Assembly (NCBI GenBank): GCA_023078685.1
Contig: JALGAS010000009.1
Location: 372,001-436,000, forward strand
Source of the DNA: Neopestalotiopsis rosae
Lineage: Eukaryota > Ascomycota > Sordariomycetes > Amphisphaeriales > Sporocadaceae
Direction: 5' to 3'
Length of the DNA stretch: 64,000 nt
The notes below the pieces were generated by a model. That model saw nothing but the letters and a program-made list of their open reading frames with translations, was not told the origin of the DNA and did no database searches. The position numbers and the translations under genes are program-made. Positions 25,383 to 37,799 of the stretch are shown here, in pieces; position 1 is the stretch's first letter, and each line of letters opens with the position of its first letter.

Positions 25383-26927
25383 TCACGAGCTTGACTCCGT
25401 TGCCATCGACTCCATGTTCTTGAAGTAATCGGTCACAAGTTTGCCGAAGATTTCGACAATCACCTTAATCTCCTCGGCCGTCGAATTATAGGCCGGCGAA
25501 ATGATGACGTGGTCACCATTAACACCATCAACGGTTCCAGATCCAGGATAAACTGCGATACCGTAATTTTTGCCGAGGCCAAACTCTGCAAGGCCATTGG
25601 CAATGCCAGCGCTGGCTGGGAACGGCGCTTTAGTCTCTTTGTCTGCCACAAACTCAACGCCCCAGAAGAAGCCTCGTCCTCGGATATCGCCCACATTTGG
25701 GTGGTCGCCCACAGTCTGTATCAGGCCCTGCGACAGGAGTGGTGCGAGGGTCCGGACATTCTCAAGGAGTTTGTCTTCCTTGACGATTTTTTGCACCTCC
25801 AGAGCGGCGGCACAAGCAATGGGATGGCCTTGATATGTGTGTCCATGCACAAACGATCTATTGAACCTGTGATTAGCTTTTGGAAGCACGAGAATGGGGA
25901 TCAGTCTTGCTTACCCAGTTCCACTCGACAGAACGTCAACAACGCTTCGATTGACCAGTACGGCAGCGATGGGCTGGTAACCTCCTCCCAGGCATTTGCC
26001 TAAGGTTTGGATATCTGGAACAACATCTTCTTGCTCCCAGGCATGTAAGGAGCCCGTACGTCCCATTCCGCACATCACCTCATCCAGAATCAACAGGGCG
26101 CCATGCTTGTCACACACTTGCTTCATGGCTTTGAAATATCCGGGTACCGATGGAACACAGCCAAGTGCCTGAGGTCTTTGTGAGATACCTTCTTTTGGAT
26201 TCTTGAAAGAGGCAGACTTACCGCACCCACAACGGGCTCAGCAACAAATGCGCAAACTGTTTCAGGGCCGAGTCTCTGGAATTCTGCATCAAGCTCGGCA
26301 GCTCGTCTAGAGACATAGGCTTCGCCACTCTCTCCAGAGTCTCGGTTGCGATAAGGAAAGCACGGCGAGACTCGAGAGATGTTGGTCAACAGCATGGGCT
26401 CGAAGTTTGCCCTTCTATAAACATGGCCGCCCATCGAGAGGCTACCAAGCGTTGTGCCGTGATATGACTGATAGCGGGCAATGAAGTTGATTCGCTTGGG
26501 TTCCGGTGCCGACTTCTCAAGAAAATATTGCCGAGCCAACTTCATCGCGGCTTCCATTGCTTCGGAACCTTGGTGGTTGTCAATACGTGCTATGGTCAGT
26601 TGGAAGGAACGCGTGCTTACCTGATGAGACAATGAGAGCCCGGGACATTTGTCCCTTCGTCGAATCGACGAGTTCCCGGCAGAGCTCCTCGCATGCGCTG
26701 CTTGTGTAAAAGGCCGTTGAGCAGTATGCAATCTTGTCGAGCTGGGCAGCAATGGCCTCCTTCACCTTTTTGCTGCCATGTCCGATGCAAGCAACAGCTG
26801 CGCCGCCAGAGGCATCGATTACTTCACTCTTATCCTCGAAAATGAGCTTGCTTCCCTCACCGCGCGAGAGTCGAAGAAAATTGTGCTGCAAACTACGGTG
26901 CAGCACCGCTGAGGCCTCGGGATCCAT
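25383..26927 (-). CDS. Class III pyridoxal-phosphate aminotransferase
   Basis: Exons are 26927-26621, 26568-26222, 26168-25915 and 25866-25383; introns are 48-53 bp with GTAAG donors. The product is 463 aa, typical of the family. Conserved features are SSGSEAMEAAMKLAR (phosphate-binding turn, rebuilt across the first splice), the YQSYHG loop, the EPVVGA segment, LILDEVMCGMGRTG with the Asp that binds the pyridine nitrogen, and TLGKCLGGGYQP with the PLP-binding Lys. The C terminus contains HGHTYQGHP and DIRGRGFFWGVEF. It resembles omega-amino acid:pyruvate or diaminopelargonate-like enzymes; the amino donor cannot be read from sequence. I see no targeting peptide, so cytosolic action is likely. 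No biosynthetic partners lie beside it, so a pathway cannot be assigned. The acceptor for intron 1 (ccaccaAG) was chosen over a nearer AG because only it restores the canonical GSEA motif. Confidence 0.9.
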
Positions 26928-29900
26928 GTTGATTTGCCGAACAAGTCGTTGACTTATTGGATTAAGTTTTTGCGTCTGACAACTCTGAGGATAATGGTGC
27001 CACTTTTGAATAAGAGTCTTTGTTTCAAAATGTCTTGAGCCCCGCAGGAAACGCAGATGAACTCAATAAGCTATTGCCAATAGTTTGAGAAAGAAGAGAA
27101 TGAAAGGTTTGAGGAAAAGAAATACCCGGGTAGGTGCCTAATCGCTTGGAGCTCCTTCTTGTTTTTGTTCTTGTCTTTGCTGACAGTTGTAATAGATGAT
27201 GGGACCTACTTATAGTATCACCAACAATGACCAAGAGGGGCTAGGTAGTGCCAACTCTAATAAATGTACCAACGTATAGCGATGCCGGCACGATTTATTC
27301 TGAAAACGGCGCCAACATTCGGTAACACTTTAGACCAGGAACAAAAAAAATCGATCCAGTTTCTTTTCTGTATGCACATCAGGATTGTTACTCCTCCTCG
27401 GCAGCAGGGTTGTTGCGATGATACCCCCTCAAAATCCGCCTTCACTAACGAGACCCTGGCCTGATTCCGATCCACCAGGTACCATCTACCCAGGCTAGTT
27501 GACTCCGATCACCGCTTATCGGATCGGGTTGTCGGTTGCTCCAACGCCTCTGAGTTGCTATTATTTGTGCCACTGATAGGGTGACTAATAGCGATGGCGT
27601 TAGTAGCCGCAAAGACCAGTATACGCTGTTCGTGAATTCCGTCAAGAACGAGACCTCCAATCCGCTTGAACAAGTCCGACTCCAACAATTCGATTTTGCC
27701 GGGGCTGGCTTGCCCTCGGCAGCAGGGTCAGAGTGGTACAATACTCACCGACAAATAAGAAGAAGTAACTTGAGCCTCAATGCGACTAAGCGATGACTTT
27801 GAGACGACCGCAGCGAAACCAGAGTATGCAGGATCAGCAAAGGCACACCGACCTTGAATGAATCCAACTGAACACTTCTGGATTGGCCAGTTGTCCGCGA
27901 CGAGCCTGGGTTGCATTTCGCTGATGCATGCGGGCATTCCTCCTCGATGCAAGGGTCCAATTCCGAACCTGATTGGTCCAGAGCCGCAAGAATGGGATCG
28001 CTTCCCTTTACTGCTCGGCATGCCGAAACCGGGTTTGTGATCTATTTTCACTCCCGGCGTGAGCTCCGCACACACTCCGCACCGAAGAGCTGAGATGCTA
28101 CCAAACGAAGTCTACTGACATACACACCTCTCTCGCCTGGGTCGAGGACTGGTCTCCCAGGGCACTGCCGAACCTCTGCCTATGCGCAACGGTTCGGAGA
28201 AACACCCTTGTCTCGAGCTGGATACTCACCGCTACCAAAAGAAATATGACGAGAAGATTCCGTATGAATAAGCGACCAGTGCAGGCTCAACCTCCAATAC
28301 AGCCAAGACAATGAGCGCACCTCCCAATGTGCATTCTTCCACTGCCACGAAAGCATGCACTTGTGAGCAAATAGATGCTACAATCTTGCATAGTGTTGGT
28401 AGAGACTCTGGACAAAGGGTCCAGTCGCTTTTACCCGATTGCCCCCCTCCCCCCCAATGACCAAAGACGGAAAGACCTCGAGTCTTGGAGTAACATGCTA
28501 TTTGTGTATTTCCCCCCTGCAAACTGTCTAAGCAGGGTTCTTTTCTTCAACACTGCACTCGGCGACATCATGCACGATTAGCTGCATGGGGGCCAAATTG
28601 CAGGGTGGTGTGCGCCACAGAATCGCAGCGAGGTATACTATTTGGCGACGCACGATAACAGTCAGGTGCCTGTACGATGATCCTGCTACCCTTGGACTCA
28701 GCCCAAGAAACATGTTTCGACGTGGAGAAGATCGATCAGGCGCCGTAAGGCAATCAATTACACAGCCAGTCAGACGTCGCGAGTCTGGGGTTGAGTTGTT
28801 TGATGCCTGCCTAGCGGTCGGCCACCCTTTTCCGCATCACCATCATACATTATCACACGTTCTAGATGTCCCATCGTCTCGCAGTCAACATCTTTGAGCG
28901 GATCTCGCGGCATCCAAGGTAAAAGTTTCCGACAAGCTTGACCTCGGCCGGGACCTGTGCTGTTCAACAAATTTCATGTTTTGCAATCCCTTTGGCATGG
29001 CATCACCGGGTTCAACACATTTTTGGGACTTTGATCCTCGGGCAGGCAAATCCCCAAGGAGCTCTGGATCTTACCCGACCCGATGTAGAATTTGTTCATC
29101 GATAGTCCCATGCGCAGTCAGCGGCCCGAGCCAACGACCACATGCAGGCCTTTGACAGACGCTGGCCCTAACGTAGTGGAAGCGCCATTTTGTGACGGCA
29201 CACGAAACATTACGAGCAAGGACCGAATCATTCTGTACCGAATTTCTACTATGTAATGAGCCGGGCTACTATGAAAGTTGGCGGCTGCTCCTCTGGCCCT
29301 AAACGACTTGAAGGCTGCCTGCCCGATGACGAACTCACATAGAAACCAAGCCAGAAATTCCTCCTCAGGGTTCACGACGTCACGGAAATAGACGGAAGCC
29401 TCTGATGTAGGCTACCGTCTGGTTCTGCCGCCCAATCGATCCACGAAATATCATGGGTATCACACTGCGAGGATGATCCATTGGCATCAACTGGCGTCTG
29501 AAGAATCCGACAAGAAAGCAAGCATCCTGGCAACCCATGTAGGCTGATTCAAGATGGACCCGTAAGGATTTCGGGGTCCGTGATTGCCACACTAGATGCT
29601 GATTCGTTGCTAGACTGCATCCGTGCTGCAAGAACACTTCGGCGTGTTCTCGATTACCCGTAACGGCCCGTGGTCTATCCACCGGCTCCCCCTCACGCGT
29701 GAGCTGTGCCACAAACCTGCTGTGCCTTGACCTTCTCCTCATATACTTCAGGAATCAGCAGCGGGTCATACTATCCGAGGCATAAGATCTGGAAGAGGAG
29801 AAGGAGAGGGATTTAATCGACCATTGAAGGATCAATGCATATTTGTTTCGGCCATTTCTTCAACGAGACAGGTTTTTTCTGCAGCAAGTGGACCAGACCA

Positions 29901-31448
29901 TCGTCTAGAGTCCCTGTGCCGACAGAATGCACCCTCAAGAACGCACTTGATTGGTTTCCGCCATCCGCGGAGCCTAAGGGCTGTGGTTCGTATGCATGCT
30001 GTCAAGCGACGGTCACACACACCCATACCACACCCTCACGCATAGCATCTCCAAATATGGACTTGAGCCTGTCATGTTGTGGATATAACGGATGCGCCAA
30101 GCCAGGAATACAACCTGGTGAGTCCAATATTGCGAGTCTGTCTTGTGTCACCTGATGATCTAGACGCCTGCCTGTTCTGCCAACCATGAAAGCTCATGGT
30201 CGCCTTATTTGGAAATATACTGTTTTCCAGCGGGAACTTTCTATTCTCCATCTGCCTACTGATTGCCGAAAGAATATCTTTCTTTGGTGATTACTCGAAT
30301 GGATCCGTGATATAGGCCAAGGCATCTTCGAGGTATGTACTGGTATGGTGCTGCAGGCATCAATTGCCCTGCAAGGGCATTCAATGTTGAGTGTATCAGC
30401 ATGATGTCTCCTCATCTCATCATTGTTCAATGCGGCATTTCCTGCAGGACGAAAAATCATACCCATCTACTAGTGGCAAATGTGCACGGCAATGACAGAC
30501 AAGTCTCTGGTGCTGTCGGTTGTCACAGCCGATGCCAATGACCGACATATGGCATGAGCCGAGACCTGGGTCTCATGCCTTTTACGAGTGATGGAACCAA
30601 TTCAAATTTGGATACGATCCGAAAGTGCACTCCGATTCAGCCCCATCCCACACGACCCTGTTGGACGCGGAACGACAATTACACCGAAGCGTAGTATATG
30701 ATTTCTCAAAGCTCGTCTGGGAGGGTGGGGGAAGGGCGTTCTTGTCTCATATCCCACGTCTGCACAGGAAATATTCGACAAGGACTCTTGCGGGTACATA
30801 AAATGCAGGCAGGCAGACTGTTCGCCCAAACTAGTGACGTTTAGGAAAATGTGCATCATTATTATCATTTGCTCGAGTGTTCTCGAGGAACCAAGTGTGA
30901 TCCTCAAATAGAAAATCTACAGCGGCAACTTTGGTTATCAACACGCTGCGGTTGTTCTTCATTGGAGCCAGACTACATTTGTGGCGCAGTACACGCCTCA
31001 GAGATTAGGTAATATTTTCGCCAGGCATAGTTTTGATGGGGTCCTACACGACGGAACCTGACACTTCATTGGGTTGTAGAATATTCAATTATCTTCGTTT
31101 CATTTAGTACAATTTGAGTATAAACTCGAAGGATATCAACTATTAATGCTATCTAAACCATGAGAACGGAGTGGATATCAAAAACACATTTCATGCCAAA
31201 CAGGCTCATGCTCAAGCGGTAGTCCAAGATCCCAAGCCTGCCATAATAACAAAAGAAAGGACGATGCCTTTTAGGGAAAAGAGCGCGCTCAAGAACAATC
31301 AATCCATATCGGGGGGTATCGGCTGGCCCGCAGCAGGCCACTTCCACAACCACTTCCTCCTCCTCATTAAACACTTTTCTTCTTCATCTTCTTCTAGTTC
31401 CTCTATCGCACCATGAAGGTACATGGTCTATACCCTTGTAATAGTTTT
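26928..31448. other. Gene-poor spacer
   Basis: About 4.5 kb with only short, unsupported open frames on both strands and no motif I recognise. The sequence is of ordinary composition. No terminal repeats or transposase fragments were seen. It should contain the aminotransferase promoter at the left and the 3' UTR of the synthetase gene at the right. Confidence 0.45.
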
Positions 31449-34128
31449 CTAGTCTTCAAAGAACTTGATAAATTGCTTGAGATCTTGAACACCAACGCCG
31501 TGTCGAGGGTAGCAGATGAAGATAGGGTCGCCCTTGACACCAAACTTCTCTCGGAAGCCAGCCTTGTTTGCCAGCGAGAGCTGCTTAACGAGGATCTCGT
31601 ACGTGTTCGCCAGGAACTTGGCACGAGCGCCGTGAAGCTGGGCACCGGGCGTCAACTTCTCAGAGACACCAGCACCAAATGTCACATTACCAGTGACAGA
31701 GGACAGTGCCTTTTCGACAGTGACCTCAATGGTGCCGTTGGGGGATCCGGGGAAATCCATGGCCCACTTGACTTGCCATCCGTGCTTGGGGGATAGCTGC
31801 GCCAAGACGACAAGGGCGAGGACTTTGTTATCTCTCTCAGCAGCGAAGTAGTGTCGGTGCTCAGAATCGACCCAAGGGCGAATCTCTGTCAAGTGAACCT
31901 GCTTCTTGCCTGTACGAGCGGCCTTCCACTCTTCGATGGCCTCCTCGCAACGTTTCTTGAAGTCGTCGTTAAGCTCGATCTTGTGGATCTTGACATTTTC
32001 CCTCTCGACTCTTCGTACGTCGTGCTTGCTTGGCTCCTTGTGGTTGTCGGCATCAACACGCTGCTCTTCAACGCAGCTCAACGTTCGCCACTTGTGGTTC
32101 TGGGCAAGAATGTCTTGCACCTGGTCTGATACAAGCATCCATACCGGTGTGAGCTTGAGCTCATGCAGGACATATTGCTTGTAAGCAGCAATAACCTCAT
32201 TGTACTGGCTCTCATCACAGAGAGGATCGCCAATGGTCATGGCAAACTTCTCATCTTGAACACAGTAACCGACAGCTGCGCCGTTGGAGTGCCTCCAAAT
32301 CTCAAAGCGCTCGTCCAGCCATGAGGTGTTGGAAGCATCACCATAGTTGGCGATGAGCTTCTCAATAGGCGGCTGCTCGGTGAACAACCATGGCTTTGTG
32401 GTATCTGCTTCTGGGTGCGGAAGTCCGGGTGGCTTCTCGGGAAGAGACTTGGGATCTCTGTGGAAGAGCGTGGCATTTCTGACATCACCCAACTTGAGCA
32501 TTAAGAATACGACACGTTCAAGGCCAAGACCAGCACCACCGTGGGGAGCAGGTCCCAGGTCGAATGCGGACAGATATTCTTCCATACCGGCTTCGGGGAC
32601 ACGAGCATTCTTCATACTCTCGCGGAGCTTCTCGGCATTGTGGATACGCTGACCACCGGTGCAGATCTCCTGTCCTCGGACAAAGATGTCGAACGAGTTT
32701 GTGAACTGAGGATCCTCAGCACGGTGTGTGTAGAAAGGACGAGCATTGGCAGGGAATTTGTCAAGAATGTAGTAATCAGTCTTGTACTTTTCCTTGACCA
32801 ATTCTCCGAGGCGAATCTCGTCCCGGGTGCCAAGGTCCTCCATCTCAACGTCAGCTCCGTCCTCGCGTAGCATCTTAATACCCTCGGGAAAAGGGAGCAC
32901 GAGAGTTTCTTCCAGCCAGACGAGATCCTCACTGGGGAAGCGTTCTCGCACCACCTGCAGTTCAGGCATCTTCTGAACAGCAGCGAAGATGTTCTTGAGA
33001 CACTTGTCAACGGTCATCATGACTTCGTGGTAGTTGTGTTGGATCTCCATCTCAATATCAAGACCGGTATATTCAGTCAAGTGACGGTGTGTGTTGGAGT
33101 TTTCTGCACGGAATACGGGTCCAACCTATCACATGAATTAGTATCTCACTAATCATAGGCTTTTCAAGTGGGTAATGGGCGGTTCTTACCTCGAAGACCT
33201 TTCTCAAGTCGGCAGAAATGGCCATCTGCTTAGCCAATTGAGGACTCTGAGCCAAGAAAGCTCTGCGTCCAAAGTAGTTAACCTTGAAAACCTCGGCACC
33301 ACTCTCAGTGGCTGCCGGCTGCAGCTTGGGAGTCTGGATTTCGAGGAAGTCCAGATCCTCAAGAGTGCGTCTGAACTGGCTGACAATCTTGGATCGGATC
33401 TTAAAGATGGCAATGTTTGCGGGGTGTCTGATGTCGAGGATACGCGCTTGGAGACGGGTGTTGAGAGCCTCTGGAGGCTCGTAGTTGTCCCATGGCAGAT
33501 CATTGGCGGCGGCGACAAGATGGGTTGAGTAGACGTCAACCTCGACCTTGTGCTCAGTAGCCGAGCGAACATCCACGGGCGGTTCCTTCAGCGTACCCGT
33601 AACGTAGACAAGAGATTCGGGGTGTAGCTTTTGTACCCAGCGAATCATGTGAGTGCTTGTGTGAGAGAGGACACCCTGGATGGAGTGTGTCTGGTCACGG
33701 AACAGCAAAAAGTCCAACTTGGGCGACATGCGGCGCTGAGTGTGAATACGAGCACGGAAAGCAATCTTGGTGCCGAGGGGAAGCTTGGTGACTTGATCAA
33801 TTGTCATGAGGTTTTCGGGCTGAACAGCGGCGGGCAGATCCTCCGGCTCGGAGACCATTCCGTAGCGGGTGAGCATCTCAGAGTCTTCTTCGGACCTGGC
33901 GCGTTCGTGCTCCTCGCGCCATCTGTTCTGCTTCTCCTGGATGTCCCGGGAGTGGCGTTCTTCTTTTTCTTGCTTCTCGAGGCGCTTTAGCTGATGGCGA
34001 TGAGCAGCTTTGCCCTTCTCTTCGACTACGCCATTCTGCTTCTTGCTGCTAGGCTTGAGCTTTCCCTTCAACTGGAGCGCCAAGCCTGTAAGGGTATTGG
34101 GCCTTGGCGAGCCCTCTTTTACCATCAT
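31449..34128 (-). CDS. erdS: Aspartyl-tRNA synthetase-DUF2156 fusion (ErdS type, ergosteryl-aspartate synthase)
   Basis: Exons are 34128-33190 and 33125-31449, phase-0 intron; 871 aa. Residues 40-95 are a charged helical extension. About 115-225 is an OB-fold anticodon-binding domain. About 235-555 is the class II catalytic core of an archaeal/eukaryotic AspRS: FRAENSNTHRH (motif 2, about 318) and GAGLGLERVVF (motif 3, about 511). From about 560 to the end is a DUF2156 domain of GNAT fold (WLDERFEIWRHSNGAAVGY; AMDFPGSPNGTIE). Plain cytosolic AspRS ends near residue 555, so the last 310 residues are an added module. In fungi this fusion is known as ErdS: it charges tRNA-Asp, then passes Asp to the 3-beta-OH of ergosterol. 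Whether it also feeds protein synthesis, or a separate AspRS exists elsewhere, cannot be told here. A second in-frame ATG lies one codon downstream. It is divergent from the hydrolase gene at 36267. Confidence 0.93.
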
Positions 34129-36266
34129 GGTTATAATGTGTTGTTTTCCTCTTGATTGGGAAATCTAGGAATGCAAAAGAAGTAGAAGAGAACACTGATA
34201 CCCAAGAAAGAAAAGAGGTTGTGTTGGGTATGGAATTCCTAGGAAGGAACTATTACAGAGAAAACTGTCTCGATCTGAAGGAGCAGAGGATGCGGCGGCC
34301 TGGGCAAACTTAAGGGAGGGAGGCTCGGGAGGGAAAGCGAAAATAATAATAAAAAAGGTACCACGGCTACCTAGGCTGGATTCTGCTACCAATGTGACAC
34401 AAGCTTTTTTACTTCGGCTGTCAACATTCAAAATGTATGGGCTTGTACCTGGCAGACTGGCAGGGACGCGAGCAGTTACAAAGACCGACGTGTGCGAAAC
34501 ACGGCGAGTTTACCAAGCTATGTCGTCATCCCGCGGCAGCCATCACGATCGCATTACGGGTCGGTTCTTTTTTCATTTTGGCTGCTCCAGTATTATAAGG
34601 TACATTAGTGGATCCACAGCAGCGGTAGTGCACAGTACCTGCTAGAATCTACCATCTAGGTAAATCTGTATCATAATCTTCGCATTTACCATACAGAAAT
34701 GTGAGAAAGGGCTGACAGATAAACAAGCGAGAACGGAGCAATGCAAGATTTTTCTTCTCTTGGCATGGATATAATCGAGTCGCGAGCAGCCAGTAGGAAA
34801 CGACGGGAAGACTAGGACACGATCATCCCAAGCTCTCATAGGTGCGACGAGTCAAGCATTCGTCCCCTTGGCTGCCCTGGAGCTTGTCCATGAGATCCGA
34901 AAGCATACAGAGATGAGGGTGCAAACACATGGCAAATCTTCCCAAGCAACATAACCCAGCAAACCCAGTCCTTCACACCACCTTGAGGAGCGCAAGTAGA
35001 GTACATTGACGGCACTGAACCCAAAGCACCCAGTCTGGGTAGTTTTCGTGTTGCTGAGACGACTTTAGGTACATCCGGCGCGCTGAAGCGGGAACCGCGG
35101 AGACTTTGCTCCACCCTGGGCAAATCACCACCCTAGCTGCTAGCGCTATTCCCGGGCACCAAACCAGACATGCATGGGCAGTGGCTTGAGTGGGCTAGGA
35201 TCCATTCTTGACATGTGCTGTATGCGGTTCTAGATCTACAAAAAGCCTGAAGATTAGGTGCTACCAAAGGAAAACCTGAATAATAATACAACCTCACCGT
35301 CATCATTACCGCCAGCTATTAGCATTGTGTATCATATTGTCTAGACCCTGATCTGTGATTAACAGCTAGGTATAGACGGTAGCGCTTCTCTAGTAGCCGA
35401 CTTGAGTTGTGTAGGGCGTTACTGGGCTGAACGGTGTCGCTGTTTCAGCAAGGGGTCTCCCAACCATTGGAAGCCACGAGTCCCCCAGCTTTTTTTCCCA
35501 GCTTTGTTGTGACCGCTACCGAACTGACTGACTGATTGATTGATTGACGGGGAGTCAGCTAGGCCCCAGGCCCCAGGCCCCCAGGCCGGAGAGCAACGCG
35601 GGCAGGGCGGGCCCCAGCTTCGCAGCGAACGCACTGGCACGGAACACCGAGGCTCCATCCCACTTCACTGCGTCTGACGTCATTTTCAGCTTTCTCGATC
35701 TATCAGGGAAATTCAGTCACTCGAATCGATTCAAGACAACAACCAAAACTGGGCTTGAGCCTTGCTGGCGTTTTATTGCTGACCTGCCTTGGTGGATCAT
35801 TTTACACTCCCCTGTCTGCGCTGCACTCCCCTGTCTGCGCTGCACTCCCCTGTCTGCGCTGCACTCTGCCAAAATCTTCCCCTTGAGTCGCGCTGCCCAT
35901 CGTTTCTCCAACGGTTCCAAGGTCCTGGCATCGAGAGATCGAGTCAGCGGGTGGTTATGTCACATCTGTAACTCGGCTGGGTCGGGAACTAAAATCAGGA
36001 CCGTTGCCCAGTCCATCGAACCTGGATCCAGTAACTTGATGCCCGTTCCAATAGTATTGCTGTATGCGATTGTCATCAGACGTGCGAGTCACACGAGAGA
36101 AATTCCTTTTTGGAGCATTTGCCTACGTTAGACAGAACCCAAATTCCATCCCTCGGTTCACTCCCACTCCCTCGGACCCCTTCTGCTTAGCTCATCAACC
36201 CTCCCACCCATACCACCTATAACCATACGCTGGGGATCTAGACCTGCGTCTCCACGGACATTCGGG
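34129..36266. other. Divergent promoter region between erdS and the hydrolase gene
   Basis: This 2.1-kb region has the two genes facing outward from it, so promoters for both lie inside. It holds a threefold 19-bp tandem repeat near the hydrolase side and GC-rich patches around 35565-35640. No supported ORF is present. Confidence 0.55.
35805..35861. repeat. Three perfect 19-bp tandem repeats
   Basis: The unit CACTCCCCTGTCTGCGCTG occurs three times back to back, with a partial fourth (CACTCTG). It lies 400 bp upstream of the hydrolase start, so it could be a repeated binding site or simple slippage. The CCCCTG core resembles a stress-response-element (CCCCT), giving three STRE-like cores. Confidence 0.9.
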
Positions 36267-37679
36267 ATGTCGGACGAAACTCAACAAAATTTGTCCGCCG
36301 TGTCCACTGCTGATACGGTCCAGGAGGAGAAACCAAAGCATCCCCATCTCAAGGCTGTTTCGGCGGGTGGCAGTTTGAGACCGCCCTTCTCCGCTCGGAG
36401 AACATTCTCACAGAGAATCCTCCGGCGCAATCGCAGCAAGCTCGACACGGGTTCCGGACCTGAAAATGAACCCGGAGAAGGTCGACCACCACTGGGGTTG
36501 AGAAAGACGCTCTCGAATATCGGTGACGAAGAGTACATAAATCCGCTCGAGCAAAGCGCACGATGGATGCTGTCAGCCCGCGCGGGCGCCATTCGGGCGG
36601 GTGCCAATATCGGCTTCGGTATCATGAACCGGGCCGCTGTCAACTCAACCTCGACGATTTGGCTCAACTCTACCCTAGGCCCGTGGAAAGGCAGGAAGAA
36701 GATTGAGGTCAAGGTCTGGGATCCCAAGAAGAGGATCGAAACCTCGAGCAGCCGATCGGCGACCCCCACACAGATCAGGCCAGCTGTTATCAACTTTCAT
36801 GGAGGTGGCTTTGTGGTGGGTTCGGCAACAGACGACGCCCTCTGGGCTGGCGCCGTCATGAAGTCCATCGATGCTGTCGTCTTCTCGGTCAATTACCGCC
36901 TTGCGCCCGAGTACCCGTTTCCCAAGGCCGTCGAAGACTGCGCAGATGCGATTATGCAGATTGCCAAGAGAGCAGAAGAATTCGGCATCGATACAGAGCG
37001 CATCATCATCTCTGGCTTCTCGGCAGGCGGCTCGCTAGCATTGGCCAGCTGGGTTCTGCTCCAAGAACCACAACGGTGGGGATATGACCTTGGTGGCGTG
37101 CCGCCCAAGATTGCAGGATTTGCACTCTTCTATCCCCTCCTCGACTGGACCATCAGCCGTCCCAACAAGAGAGAGAGTTGCGTCAAGCCGGATGTCACGT
37201 TGTCTAAGAACTTGACTGATCTGTTTGATGCATCATACATTTTCCCCAAGATTCCTAAAGATGAGCGCAGTGATCCACGTCTTTCGCCGGGACTCATGTC
37301 GGACGAATTGCTTAGAGAGCTGCCCCCAGTCCACCTCTGTATTTGTGAGTACGACATGTTACACGCAGAGGGTCATACGTTTGCCGAAAGGATGGACGAA
37401 GCTGGACGCGAGATTACAGTCAGAGTCGTCCCAGAGGCCAAACATGCCTGGGACAAGCCACCGCCCATGTGGCCAAAGCCAAGTGTGCACATAGAGTACG
37501 GTCACGCGATCGAGTCTATGCGAACTTGGATCGTCCTACCTGAACTTGAGAGGAAGAACAGTACTATTTCAGAGACGATTAGAGAGATTGGCGAGACTAT
37601 CGAAGAGCAGCGACCGCAAGACAAAACTCCGCAAGTAGAGAAGTCGGAATTTCAGAGTTCGGATTTAGCGATATCATAA
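36267..37679 (+). CDS. HSL-type alpha/beta hydrolase (candidate ergosteryl-aspartate hydrolase)
   Basis: Intronless, 470 aa. The first 80 residues are basic and probably disordered. The hydrolase core begins near 140. The oxyanion motif HGGGF is at 178-182, the nucleophile elbow GFSAG at 250-254 (S252). The likely acid is D363 (CEYDMLHAEG) and the base H393 (AKHAWDKP). The arrangement HGGG plus GxSxG places it in the hormone-sensitive-lipase family of esterases. There is no signal peptide; a hydrophobic stretch around 100-135 may bind membrane. It starts 2.1 kb from erdS in divergent orientation. Fungi with ErdS are reported to carry a hydrolase, ErdH, that removes Asp from the sterol ester, and neighbourhood makes this protein a candidate. 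That assignment is inference: many HSL-type hydrolases act on unrelated esters. Confidence 0.88.
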   Translation: MSDETQQNLSAVSTADTVQEEKPKHPHLKAVSAGGSLRPPFSARRTFSQRILRRNRSKLDTGSGPENEPGEGRPPLGLRKTLSNIGDEEYINPLEQSARWMLSARAGAIRAGANIGFGIMNRAAVNSTSTIWLNSTLGPWKGRKKIEVKVWDPKKRIETSSSRSATPTQIRPAVINFHGGGFVVGSATDDALWAGAVMKSIDAVVFSVNYRLAPEYPFPKAVEDCADAIMQIAKRAEEFGIDTERIIISGFSAGGSLALASWVLLQEPQRWGYDLGGVPPKIAGFALFYPLLDWTISRPNKRESCVKPDVTLSKNLTDLFDASYIFPKIPKDERSDPRLSPGLMSDELLRELPPVHLCICEYDMLHAEGHTFAERMDEAGREITVRVVPEAKHAWDKPPPMWPKPSVHIEYGHAIESMRTWIVLPELERKNSTISETIREIGETIEEQRPQDKTPQVEKSEFQSSDLAIS

Positions 37680-37799
37680 ATATGCGAGAGAGTATACGAT
37701 AGAATAGAGGCTGCCTTTGTAATGATAATTATTACAGTTATTTCCTAGCGCATGTGCTGTGGAGACGTGACTGTTTGGTCGTGCCACTCCGATCCAAGA

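Noticed and set aside
26590..26600. Nearer acceptor (ATAG) for aminotransferase intron 1
   Set aside because: It would insert seven residues into the highly conserved SGSEA phosphate-binding turn; the later AG restores the motif exactly.
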